Positions 49,391 through 63,329 of a stretch of DNA of 64,000 bases are shown piece after piece. Source of the stretch: Chromobotia macracanthus (Eukaryota; Chordata; Actinopteri; Cypriniformes; Botiidae); NCBI GenBank assembly GCA_036877525.1, contig JAZGTH010000087.1, positions 4,410,001-4,474,000 of the forward strand, given 5' to 3'. Made by a program: the position numbers and the translations under genes. How positions within the stretch are numbered: the first letter of the stretch is position 1; every line of letters begins with the position of its first letter. Under the pieces are notes generated by a model, which was given only the letters and a program-made list of their open reading frames with translations, was not told the DNA's origin and searched no databases.

Positions 49391-49482
49391 TTAAGTCTAG
49401 TGTGATTGCAGTTTATGGTTAAACATACCCAGTGAGCCATACCCAAGAGATATTTTTTAAACTACAAAGGCAACTCAATGAC
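49387..49482 (+). repeat. Local duplication, unit B (second copy)
   Basis: Direct copy of 48935-49042 with a 12-base deletion and scattered substitutions (GTTTATGGTTAAACATACCC against GTTTATTGTTAAACAACCCC). Confidence 0.9.
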
Positions 49483-52400
49483 CCCTGTAGTCACCATCTT
49501 CTTTCATTTGCGTGGAAAAGAGCAGCGTGAACAATTTACTACATCTTTAACAATCCACAGCTGAAAGAAGTCATAAGGGGTTCCAGTAACATGATGCTAG
49601 ATAAATGAAAGCAGGACTTTTCTGATTAACAATCCCATGACCAATCCCAAAATTCAGTTTACATTTCCCTTCCATTTTACTTCTCCATCACTAGCTTTGC
49701 ATTTGCCCTTGAAGGTGTGATGTGTTTGACTTAAACTGGAACAGACAAACAGTCTCACTAAGGATATGAGGGCTGACAAAGTTAGCATGGGGGAATCGTG
49801 AACAAAAATGTTACCAAATATTCATTGGACATCAAGCACAATAACATCCAAAAATAAGAAATTAGCCAATAACATTTCAAAGACAGTCAGCTGTAACTAT
49901 GCTTAGCAAGTGCTTAATTTCACAAAAACAATTTCTGAATGCAGTGCCTCTTGGTCATAGATGTTCCAAGTCAAACTACTTGGCAACCTAAGAGCCTTCA
50001 TAGATTATAATTCTCTCCTGGCACACAAATTACACATCACCAATCTGGGTCACCAAAAGTGCACAAGATATGAGTCTAATAAATTAACCTTTTCCTTGTG
50101 CATGCTGGAAACAAAAAGAAAAAGTAGTGAATATTTTGAATATTGTAGATGCTTAAAATAGATAGGAACATTAGATAATTTCCTGTTTCTTGAAGATGTT
50201 TCCTGCTAAGAATAAAGAAAGAAGTCCATTTAATGGAATCTAGCTTGGAGCTCCAGTCCCATGGCAAAAGATTTCAATGTAAGCATTTAATGAGCTCCAG
50301 AAACTGTTGGCTGTGTCCGTTGATGATTTTAATATCATTTCCATATCAATTTATCTACATAGCATAACAGCGACAGTACCTCCACATGCCTGGCTTGTCC
50401 TGAGTGGTGGATATCAAGTGCTGGGACAGGTGTTACTTTACATACCTCAGTCAACTCACAGAGAAAACACAGACCTCATCTGTGTGGGACGTTTTACTCA
50501 GTGTAAACTACAAATGCATGTTTACTGCCAAAATTTGAGTCACATTGGTTTGGAAGCTCAATAATCAATAATCAAGGCTTATTGTCACTCATAAATGTAT
50601 TCATAAGCACTTCACTTTAAAAGTTGATTTAAGGAAGGTTTATTTATCTGAAAAGCACTGACGGATATGATAGTCATCTTACTATACTTAACTTGAATAC
50701 AGACTTAGTCTTCAGTTCAGAACACTAACTTTAGAAGTTTCCAGTTACCAGTGCTGTTGTATGCTTTATTCGCCGTCAGCCATTACTAATTAATTCTGAG
50801 TAGTATTTGGCTGGTCACGTGATCTCAAACTGTCCGCCCCCATGAGGTGACCCACTCTGTAAAATAAAACAACTTTTACTAGGTTACAGATATAACTGGA
50901 CTCTTCTATTTGAAAACCGTATTTAAAATATAGTGTTCTCAACATCTTCAACTGTGGTTCAGATTTCCCCAGAAATTTTATGATGAGCTCAAACATTTCT
51001 TATCAATTCTTCTAAGAACAAATTATCTGAGCTGCTCTACATTTTGTTCAGCTCTGTGACTCCACTGCATATAAATAGTTTGTGTCCGTTTTAATTTATC
51101 CAAAGAAAATATTTTGAGAATATTTCAGACAAAGTTAGTAACTAAATAACACAACTGAAAACATCTTTAGGTCTAATATGTTGCATTAGTCAAGTCAAGA
51201 GTACAAATGTTTGGTTTCAAACACAAAGACAGGTTTTATCAAAAATGCCATTAAGATGTTCTTTGTCTTGAGCACAAGCTCATTAGCTCAGGCCCCTGTA
51301 AAGGAGTGTCAGGTTCTTCTGTCTTATAAACAATTCATTAAGTGTACCACCATCAATCAGCTGCTGACTGATAGAGAAGGCTATAAAGAGCCAATGTAAA
51401 GAATCAAATCACTCCAGTATAAAAAAAGATAAAAACAATACTAACAACAGGTGACAAATGAAAGAAAACTAAAAAAAAAACTATTTTCACAGATGAGAGA
51501 TCATGACATCTTTTGAAATATCACACTGGAATACAACAGCTTCCACACAGAGGCACAACTGAACATTATGTGCAGTCAAAAGCTATACAGCAGCTAGAAT
51601 GTATTTCTATGGTAAGCTTCTACTGCCTCTACATGGTCATAGAAAGGCACTACGCTTAGGATGTTTTAGTGTATTGGGCTAAGCCACTCTGACTCTCAGT
51701 GTTTGAGATAGGATGAGACTTTCGTAATATTCAGTTGTGAATAAATAGCTTTAGTGAATTCAGTATAGGATTAACACAGGAATACCATGCAAAATCAGCT
51801 TTACATCAGAACATTTCATTGTCAACTGTTTCTCATACAGTACAGCAACAAAAAAAATTATATTTCTAAGTCCAGGGCAGCATATTTCAAAAGCTTAGTT
51901 AGCTTAAGTTGACTGTAGAGACCATTGGTGCCACAATATTTTAAAGATTAATCTGCTGTAAAAATGATGTCTAAGGGGTCACATAATTTATTTTAAACCC
52001 CACACAGATATGATTTATTTGCTAGCATGATATTTATATTAAGACAGTTAATATAATTAACAATGTGTGATTATCTTTTGTCTCTGTTAATTCTGGAAGA
52101 CATGATTTGCTGATTATTTTAGTGGGATTTGTGTAGTATTAAATATCGCATCATTTAAAGGTGATGCAGTTTTTAATGCTGAAATACTTTCTGCTACCCC
52201 AGATATTCACAGGCAACTATTTGTAATTAAAAGTGTGTAATGTTGCTGTTTAAGCATAAACAATATCTGTAAGGATACAATGCTTAACGTTCACTGCAAA
52301 AGGGAGTAACTGAAATAAATTTTTAAGACCTACAATAAAGGTTTGAAAGTAACTACAGCTCCAGGGTTTGTGGTGTCGTGATCTCCATGACATTTCCGAA

Positions 52401-53584
52401 CAACGCACGCTAGGCGGTCAGCCAGTTACAACACGCTTGGCCAGCTAACCAATCTCAGCACATCGCATAATTCTGAAGGAGCTTCACAGAACTAGGAACT
52501 CAACAATTTGTTTTTATGAGAATGGAAACAGCGGTGTAGAACAAAGATAAAATATGATGAAAAATAATGCTATTATAGTGCACCCCAAAACATAATCAAG
52601 ACTTTGAATAAAGGCATAAAATAACCCCTTTTACAATCTCTTTGTACATTCAACAGAAGATGAAGTGTATATGAAAAAAGCAGTTTACAAACAGTCATTC
52701 AGCAGTTTAAAAACAGTCATTATTTTTGCAATTCTGTTTGGCAATGATAGCAGAACATCATTTACAGAGTTCACCTGTAAAACATTTTACATTAATTTAA
52801 AAAAAACTAAATTCTCAGATCTTCTTTTTCACTCTGCATTCACTCAATTTCAAACCTCATTTCCCAAACATCTGTAACAAACATCTGTAGTGCTATAACA
52901 CTGTAAAATGAATGTAAACATACAAAATATTAAAAATACATCAAACGACATTCAGTGCAATGTCTAGCTATAGTTTGGCCACTCTACAAATTCAATGTTT
53001 AAGGGAAACAAAAAAGTCTTTTTTATAGCAAGATGAACTGCAAGTTCCCTGATACAGGATGCACTTGACATGCCAAACAAAACCTGCAATCAATAGCTCC
53101 AAAATAAAAATGCTACATATCTGGTGTTGACTTGGCAGAAAATAAAACACTTTACAAAAAAGCAGGTATACATTAATACTGAATTATGATATGCTCCCAA
53201 ATACTGCTATACAGATAATTACATACAGTCCTTAAGAGTAATTTCTAACTGTTCATAGTTTTCTCTATCATTTTGAGGACATGTACAAAAATAACATATT
53301 AGCCCAACAGAGCTTTGCAAACCATCCTGTTGTTTAAAACAGTATTTCCTCACAGACACAGAACAGGATATATGGCACTAAATACTTTCAGGAAAAGCAA
53401 TGCATCTGTGCATGGAAAGCATGCACTATAAATTAAATAAAAACAATGACTCTGTTTGTATCCCTAAAAGCATGGAATTAATGATGTGTTCTGCATTAGT
53501 TGGCCTGCTGGCTAACATGAACAAGTCATGGTGACCAACAAAGAACACACACTGACACAGAGAGGTATGAATAGAGGAGAAAGT
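49483..53584. other. Intergenic region and probable brms1l 3' UTR
   Basis: No exon is recognised. The part next to brms1l (about 52-53.58 kb) is probably its 3' untranslated region, since the nearest reverse-strand AATAAA signals are at about 51986 and 52013. That assignment is weak. The rest is AT-rich and unremarkable. Confidence 0.4.
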
Positions 53585-56079
53585 TTATGAGTGCTTTATA
53601 GTGTATTTGCCTTTCTGGAGCTGAGAAATGTAAAGCTTTGATTTGCTGCCATCCAGACGTTTGAACCAAACCTCATCGTGGTTAACAGTGGTTATAATCG
53701 CACTGAAAAAAATCCAAGTAAAACATTACACAAGAGACACTTCTGTAAATCGCACACGTACACACATGTATAAAAACATACCTGGTTGGGTATTCGTCCT
53801 TCCTGTTAATGCAAATGGCCTGACCTCGGCTGTACCATTTGTTGTCATAGAACAGACGTCCATCCTCTGATCGGGCCACATGATGATGTCTCTCAGATTT
53901 CAATGGAACTGACACATGAAAAGTTTGTTCATTTACACCAGAGAACTGAAAACTGTACAGGGTCTTTATAAAGTCCATACAGTCTTTTACTGTATGTGAC
54001 AGTGAACTGGATGTTTTACATTAGAAAACATAAAATCAATCAAAATCCTGCTTACCATCCACTTTTACTCTATGAGGACCCATAGAAGCCATAGCCTAAA
54101 TAAAAGTAGCATATTAATGTAAGAGAACGTCCAATAGGCCACTTCACAAATATTGTTCAGTTCTTCAAAAAAAGGAATAAATAAATAAATAAACCTTTCT
54201 TATGGCAGTCCAGTCTTCAAGTATATCCAGGTCTTGCAACATGTAAACAATGTATGGTCGTATGACAGCTCAGGAAACTAATGTCTTATTTGTACTGCAG
54301 AGCAGCAGACTCATGACTACACTGACGCAACTTAAAATAAAATAAAAGAAATAAAAGATCTGAATCCTCTTTCCTGACCATAAAGTCTTTTACAGAATAT
54401 TTTGGGCAGGGGTACCACAGTCGTATATAATGGTAATGCTGCGGTATTTCTCATTATTGTTAACATCTAGTATAAAGCAACCCTGAATTCTTAGTCTGTG
54501 ATGTAACTGTATTAGTCAATTAGCTTTAGTGTTTGACCTTTTTATGTATTATAGATATATAGTATACATGTATATATATTCTGTAGATTGTGTGATGCTG
54601 CCTTAAATAAATAGAAATATAAAAAAATCTTGTAGTAGACATGCAACATTACGAAGGATATCTGACACAACAACAGGTTTTTTCTTCTTTCCAGGACTGA
54701 GGGGATCTTTCTTTTTATTCTTCCTAGACTGCAGACCATCATTCCACAGTTCTGGTGCAGAACAGACATATTCATTAGAAATAAACAGGTGACATTACAT
54801 AGGTTTAGAGGATAGATTATACAGCATGAGTTTCAATCCCAACTCTACCTGAAGTAATATCTATACTGTGTCTGTCCTCTTCCAGTCGTCTGATCTTTTC
54901 TTCCAATTCACTCTGAACTGTGTCAAAAAGAAGGAGCTTCTCACTCTGTGAAAATAAACATCATTAATAAGACGCATTTCTGTAAAAGCTCAGTTGAACA
55001 AAAAACATTTAACATAAGGCTATGCACTACCTCCCAATGCTGGCTTGCTGCCTGCATCTCACAGTCGTATTTGTTTTTGACAGATTCCAAACAGAGTTCA
55101 CGATAGATGCCTGTAAACACATATATTTATCATCTTTACAGTATAAAATATCCAAGTTACTGTACAAAGACATGCAATGTTTTTATCATTGAAAGCCTGC
55201 CTTTATTTACAATGTGCTAACAACATTTTGCCTGGTACTGACCTGCGACTTTGGTCCGTATTTGCATGTTTTCTTGCAGGGTGGCCAGGGGCTCAAGGTA
55301 TTCAGGAGCACTACCAGCTATCACTTCTTGTAATTTAAGATCCACCTGACTGAGCCGTTCTTTATACAACCTAACAAACAAGTTGGATTCCTTAAAGGTT
55401 TTTGGTTTAAGTGAGTGGCTCTCAATTCATTTTGATTCGACAGATTTTATATTAGACAAAGTGGCGACCACTTGTGGCCAAACTTGATTATAATACCAAG
55501 TAACAAAAAAGAATTAGTCAAACATGGAATTATTACTATTAAAATGAACTGTAGAACAGTGCTGCTTGAACAGCAACAAACACATGAGTTTATGTTTATG
55601 TTGTGCGTTTTTAAAAATCGATATTTAAGATACTTTGCACGATGGTAGTTAGATTTATAAATTCATTTAGCATTTTCTTACTACTGCAAACCTATTGAAA
55701 CAGACCGCGAAACAGTTGAAAGACACGCTTTAAATAATGTGCTATTCTGCAGAAAGAACTTACTGATCCTTGAGGTCAGTGAACTGTTTTTCGAGATTTG
55801 TCATCTCATCTAAACACTCCATTCGCCTTCTTTCACAGTCTTCATCATCCATGTCTGAAAGATCGTCATCATCAACATACATATACACACATAATAACGC
55901 TGTTTTTGTACATGTTGTGATGTGTCATGTAAAATATCTCCACCTGAGGTATCTCCATCCTCAGATGCAGACGAGCTCACAGTATCGTCTTCTTCTGAGC
56001 TACTGGCCTCCTGTTCTGGATAATCCACGTCCATTTCTTCGTGATTATTCTCTTTTCTATCACGCGAGTGCACTGGCAT
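53585..56079 (-). CDS. brms1l: BRMS1-like transcriptional repressor (SIN3-HDAC subunit)
   Basis: It is a Sds3-family subunit of SIN3-HDAC co-repressor complexes in the nucleus. Coding exons, from the start: 55944-56079, 55764-55854, 55243-55370, 55031-55110, 54849-54945, 54662-54751, 54195-54259, 54056-54095, 53782-53908 and 53585-53702. They sum to 972 nt, or 323 aa, the same as the human protein. An in-frame stop lies 9 nt before the ATG. The N-terminus is acidic (SSSEEDDTVSSSASEDGD). A coiled-coil Sds3-like region follows (CERRRMECLDEMTNLEKQF to EEKIRRLEEDRHSIDI), and the C-terminus ends KGKYTIKHS. Nine junctions give a continuous frame. Intron 6 has AT-AC ends and is described separately. 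The gene is divergent from nfkbia. Confidence 0.96.
54260..54661 (-). other. brms1l: U12-type AT-AC intron of brms1l
   Basis: On the minus strand exon 6 ends GTGTCAG and the intron begins ATATCCTTCG, a perfect match to the U12 AT-AC donor ATATCCTT. The intron ends TTTCCTGAGCTGTCATAC, where TTCCTGAGC resembles the U12 branch motif TTCCTTAAC (7 of 9). The likely branch A lies about 10 nt before the AC. Joining at these points restores Ser-Gly-Pro-Tyr-Ile-Val, as in the vertebrate protein. No GT-AG choice gives this reading: available GT donors in the region are out of phase with the nearest AG. Confidence 0.85.
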
Positions 56080-56300
56080 CGTGTATTAAATCGTTACCGT
56101 AAACACGCGTAAAAACTGCGATGAGGACGTAATCACCGGCCGGCGAGTAAAATCGACGTTTCAAACATGGCTTCGTGGCGACCAATCGTCAGGCTTCCAG
56201 ACACGTGATTTTATTATATCTAAGCATTCATTGGTCAAATTGTCTTTACGCGTCGTATTAAGGAATGATGGGATTTGTAGTCTACCTCTAGTCCAACTGT
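56080..56300 (-). promoter_or_regulatory. brms1l: brms1l promoter region with ZNF143-like site
   Basis: CpG-rich sequence (CCGGCCGGCGAG at 56137) lies upstream of the start. A CCAAT box is at 56179-56185 (GACCAATCG). On the minus strand, ACTACAAATCCCATCATT at 56265-56282 closely resembles the ZNF143/Staf site (ACTACAATTCCCAGCATGC). Position and motif suit a TATA-less promoter. The role is inferred. Confidence 0.5.
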
Positions 56301-59300
<3,000 letters not shown>

Positions 59301-59390
59301 ATTCGTCTTGGCTTAGTGGGGTACTGCAAGGTATATTTGAATGTGCAATTGGAAAATACATATTTTCATTCTTAGTTAGAGTCCTTTTGA

Positions 59391-59507
59391 GGGAAATTCT
59401 GTAAATAAAAGCCCGCTACGAGTTCCCCTTTTCATTGTGAAGTCTAGATAACTTCTCATTGGAAATCCCCTGTTCCTCAACATGGAACCAGAGCCACGTA
59501 ATAAAAG
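59391..59507 (+). promoter_or_regulatory. nfkbia: nfkbia promoter with NF-kappa-B sites
   Basis: GGAAATCCCC at 59461-59470 is a perfect kappa-B site read in reverse (GGGGATTTCC). A second near-match, GGGAAATTCT, is at 59391-59400. A TATA-like AATAAAAG follows at 59500-59507, about 70 nt before the ATG. Kappa-B sites in this promoter are established for the mammalian gene, where NF-kappa-B induces its own inhibitor. The arrangement here fits the same feedback loop. Confidence 0.7.
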
Positions 59508-59578
59508 CTCTTCGCGCCGCCCTCAAAAGCATTTAAGTGTTGAGAGCGATAAAGAGAGCGTCGTTCAGAACAGTCGCA

Positions 59579-61412
59579 ATGGATGTACGGAGAACTGCCA
59601 TGAATAACTTTATGGATTGTAACTTTGATGAAATGGAGTCGAAAAACAGAAAAATGCAACACTGCGAGGATCGCCTTGATAGCGGCATGGATTCACTTAA
59701 AGAGGACGAGTACAGAAAACTCGTGGAGGAGATGGAGGGTTTGGTTATCCCGCGTGAAAGTGTAAACACACACTCGTCTCATGAACCTTGGAAACAAGAA
59801 GTAACAGAGGACGGAGACACGTAAGTTTCATATTTTATATCAGTTAAAAAATACATGCAATGCAAGCTTTTCTGCATCAAAAAAGAATGTACGTAAAATT
59901 AAAGCACACAATGAATTCCAGATCCAATTTTAATTTGCGTCTTGTGTGCTACGTGATCGTACACGCGTGACATTTGCAAAACATTACAAGGTTCTGAAGT
60001 TTGCACAAAAGTTAAAGGTAAACAAGGCAGACAAATGCAGCTGAAGTGCAGCACCCGAAGTGGGCGGTGCTCGAGAAACAAAGTGCGCAGACAAGGAAAG
60101 TCCCTGGCGTGCGGCCAAGCGCAGATAATGCATCAGATGTTAAGCCACACTGGTTGGAAATAACCTTAAAAAATCCATTCTTGCGCAACACCCGCCTGCT
60201 CGCACAGTGTCTCTACACCACTTCCTTTGAGAAGGTTCTTTAAACATTGATTTCTAAAAAAACCCTCCCACATTATTTTCCAGGTATCTTCACCTTGCCA
60301 TCATTCACGAAGCAGAGGATTATGCCATCCAGATGATCAAACAGTGCCGGAATGACCCATTCTTGAACAGACAGAACAACCAAAGACAGGTAATTGCCGT
60401 AGCCGTTTACACCAAAACTACGTTAAAGAAGAGTTAAGCTGCTTCTAGTTATTTGACTGCTAATGAATGTGTGATTTGCATCTACAGACTGCACTACATC
60501 TAGCTGTGATCACAGAACAGCCACATATGGTGGAGAGACTGCTGAAGGCTGGATGTGACCCTTGCCTGGTTGATCAAAGTGGAAACACTGCTCTTCACAT
60601 TGCCTGCAAAAAAGGGTCTCTGACCTGCTTCTCACTGCTCACTCAAATTCAGACCCAGCACCTACGATCCATTCTCACCTTCCCAAATTATAGTGGTAAG
60701 TCGATGTCCAACATACCATAACTACTTCTTGTGTTTGTGAAGTGCAGTTTGGTTAAAAAATTGTTCTTTTTGTCACAGGACATACCTGTCTCCACATGGC
60801 AGCCATTCACAATTACCTCTCATTGGTGGAGATTCTGGTCCAGCTTGGGGCAGACATCAATGCAAAGGTACGGTATTTATTTTTATTACACTCCAGCTTC
60901 ATAATGACTAATGTGCATTGTGAACTCATAGGCTATAAAAGAGAATTAACATGGGCTTTGTTGTTGTGTTCAGGAGCAGTGTAGTGGCCGTACATCGCTA
61001 CATTTGGCAGTGGATCTGCAGAACTTGGATCTGGTGCACACACTCATTGGTCTGGGAGCTGATGTCAATAGCCTTACCTATGGCGGCTACACCCCTTACC
61101 ACCTGACCTTCGGCCGACAGAACAGTGAGATCCAGAGGCAGCTTTTCGATCGTACTGCCCAGGAGCTCATACCAATGCCAGAGAGTGAACCAGAAGAGAG
61201 CGATGAGGAGCCTTTATCTGATGATGACTATGTAAGTTTCTCTCAAAGTTTTCTCTGAATAAAAAATGAATTTGATGTGAAATGCATTTAGATAGCTCAT
61301 AAAACATTTTACTGTTGCCATTTATTTTGTAAAGTGTATAAAAATGTTCTCTAATCATTTATCTGATGTTCTTTTGCAGATATATGATGACATCCAGTTT
61401 TGTGGAAGATAG
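59579..61412 (+). CDS. nfkbia: NF-kappa-B inhibitor alpha (I-kappa-B alpha)
   Basis: The protein holds NF-kappa-B dimers in the cytoplasm and is degraded on stimulation. Coding exons are 59579-59820, 60284-60389, 60488-60695, 60779-60867, 60974-61231 and 61380-61412. They sum to 936 nt, or 311 aa (human 317). The ATG has a good context (GCAATGG), and an in-frame TAA lies upstream at 59534. The phosphodegron DSGMDS is at residues 34-39 (Ser35 and Ser39, targets of IKK), with Lys22 and Lys25 nearby as likely ubiquitin sites. Ankyrin repeats follow (TALHLAVITEQPHMVERLL, NTALHIACKKGS, TCLHMAAIHNYLSLVEIL, TSLHLAVDLQNLDLVHTL, TPYHLTFGR). An acidic PEST-like tail comes after (EPEESDEEPLSDDDY). The last exon encodes only 10 residues. 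All introns are GT-AG. The gene is convergent with psma6, as in mammals. Confidence 0.97.
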
Positions 61413-62800
61413 ACTGGCTGCAAGAACAACATTACCCAAAATGCAAAGCAGCAACAGCCCTAGCTGTTTCATGCCAGGATGTGCCATATCCCAGGATGCC
61501 AGTGGCTTATAGGGTTTCAGACTCAGAGCATCATCAGAGCAGGCAAAAAGCATCCTCGGGTGACATATGATCATGTTGGTGCTATTAATTGTGGAAGAAG
61601 ATCCCAGAGATAGCTGGACAGAAACTAATAAAATGCCTCAAAATCTAATTTTGACTCCAAAGAAATAAGATAAAACATGTATATTGTGTAAATATATAGA
61701 GATATATTTTTGTATTTGTAAATATGTCAAATTATACACTTGTAAATAATGTTCATAGATTATATAACACTGTGAAAACATTTTTACATAAATAAGAGAA
61801 ATTAATCCTGAGTCTGGGTGTTTCTTGTATTGAATGTATTTCAGAAGCTTGAAAATTTCTAAGTTGCGAAATGTATGAAAGAACATGTAAACCCCTGTAC
61901 TGGTAAAATACCAGCCCATAGTGATTGTTCAGGGAAAAAAGCCCTCTATGTGTAATGCAACTGGTATCATTTCCTTTTTGGAACTCATGAGTCACAGATG
62001 CGTCACTGTATAAAATTCCTTAGACCTGCTGAAGTGGAGTCATGAATATCTGACTAATGCTTATTATATTTCCCGCAAGAGAAATCAGAACCCATATCTA
62101 TTATATGGGTACATACCCATATCTAAATATGAACCTCATATATTTGAGGTTCATATTCATATTCAAGAATGACATTCATTGTGTGTAAATGAGTGGATCT
62201 TCTGTAAATACATAACCAAAGGCATCTATGAGTTTTTCAGATCACAACCAATTCAAAATCGTAACGCTTTTGTTAAAGACCTTGATGAGACAGGTAACAG
62301 ATGCAGCAGGAATTCTAAAATGTAGGGAAATTACATTTCTTTGTTCTCCCAAGAATGAGCATCATACCATTTTAACAACTGGAAAGACATAAGTATGGCA
62401 TACATCATCATTCCTTTGCCACAGGGAGAAAGCTAATTTCCAGGTATATATATGGTAACATTAGGACCAGATTTATTTAAATAACCTGGCTGGATGTCCT
62501 TGTTTACTGTGAAAATTTCACAAAATCTTTTTTTCTGTGGAATTTTCACATCAAAATCCAAGTCTGTATAAAACCATATGTTCAGCTTTCCTTGCGTGAT
62601 CATTCACAGCCAGCCCTGTTTGACTCAAAGAACATTTAAGACATGAATAGATTCATAAAATAATTCCAAACAATGTAAAGCAGTTTTCAAGACTATTTCC
62701 TTGTTAGGGAAAACACAAGACAAATGAAAAGATGATAAAACTGGTAATTTTCTCAGGATTTCCCAGTAATGTTTACTCCTCACACTTCCTGATAAATTAA
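61413..62800 (+). other. nfkbia 3' UTR and convergent intergenic spacer
   Basis: The first AATAAA after the stop is at 61627-61632. It is followed by AU-rich stretches (ATTGTGTAAATATATAGAGA, TTTTTGTATTTGTAAATATG), which may be UTR instability elements if a distal poly(A) site is used. A strong hairpin lies at 62127-62156. No other gene is seen. Confidence 0.5.
61627..61632 (+). terminator. nfkbia: Polyadenylation signal, nfkbia (proximal candidate)
   Basis: AATAAA in AACTAATAAAATGCC, about 215 nt after the stop. Mammalian NFKBIA has a longer 3' UTR, so a distal site is possible. Confidence 0.5.
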
Positions 62801-62849
62801 AAAAAGAATGAAGCAGCAGGAATCTACAAAACATTTTTCTCAAAATGTA

Positions 62850-62855
62850 TTTAAT
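62850..62855 (-). terminator. psma6: Polyadenylation signal, psma6 (candidate)
   Basis: ATTAAA on the minus strand, about 90 nt after the psma6 stop codon. It is the second most common signal variant. No AATAAA lies closer. Confidence 0.45.
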
Positions 62856-62941
62856 GTAACAAGGGAATTTACATGAGAACAAGGGCTCTGACAGGGATCT
62901 TACATGTCCCAGGACTTTGTATGATTTGCATTCTGAAGATC

Positions 62942-63329
62942 TCAGTCCCTCTCAGATAGAGAAACCAAGTGAGTGTCCACCTCTGCTTCTGACAAAATCC
63001 TAAAACAGATAAAGTGCCACAACCATAAAAATATAATCCGTAAATTGTTCTATTGCAGGACGTTTGCTTAAAAGTGAACTACATACATGAAATTGTTTCA
63101 TATACACTGTAGAGTAACCACCTAGATTACATTGAATAGCCAATGCAGTGCATAATGGAAATCAGCAATAAATTATCTAAAAATCTATAGTACAGAAACT
63201 GCATATCACTAAATGGCAACTCTGTTCCACCCACCTGAATTTCGGATCCTCTGCTGTGACAACGCCTACCTCCAACTCAGACGGCTTGAAATCAATAGAC
63301 AACACAGTTGATAAGCAGGTGATTGCCAT
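62942..63329 (-). CDS. psma6: 20S proteasome subunit alpha-1 (PSMA6), C-terminal exons only
   Basis: The protein is a structural alpha-ring subunit of the 20S core. Two coding exons are visible: 63235-63329 (MAITCLSTVLSIDFKPSELE, then VGVVTAEDPKFR) and 62942-62999 (ILSEAEVDTHLVSLSERD, stop). The 63329 edge has a good CAG acceptor, and the junction K-F-R/I-L is in frame, with Arg split AG/G. These 50 residues match the PSMA6 C-terminus. Earlier exons must lie beyond the right edge; 63330-64000 looks wholly intronic. It is tail-to-tail with nfkbia, as at the human 14q13 locus. Confidence 0.93.

Noticed and set aside
54542..54775. Single 77-residue minus-strand frame as a gene
   Set aside because: It is brms1l exon 6 read through into the AT-AC intron; only 54662-54751 is coding.
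59537..59578. Upstream in-frame extension of nfkbia starting with GTG
   Set aside because: There is no ATG, and a TAA lies just before it. The ATG at 59579 has a good context and gives the expected length.
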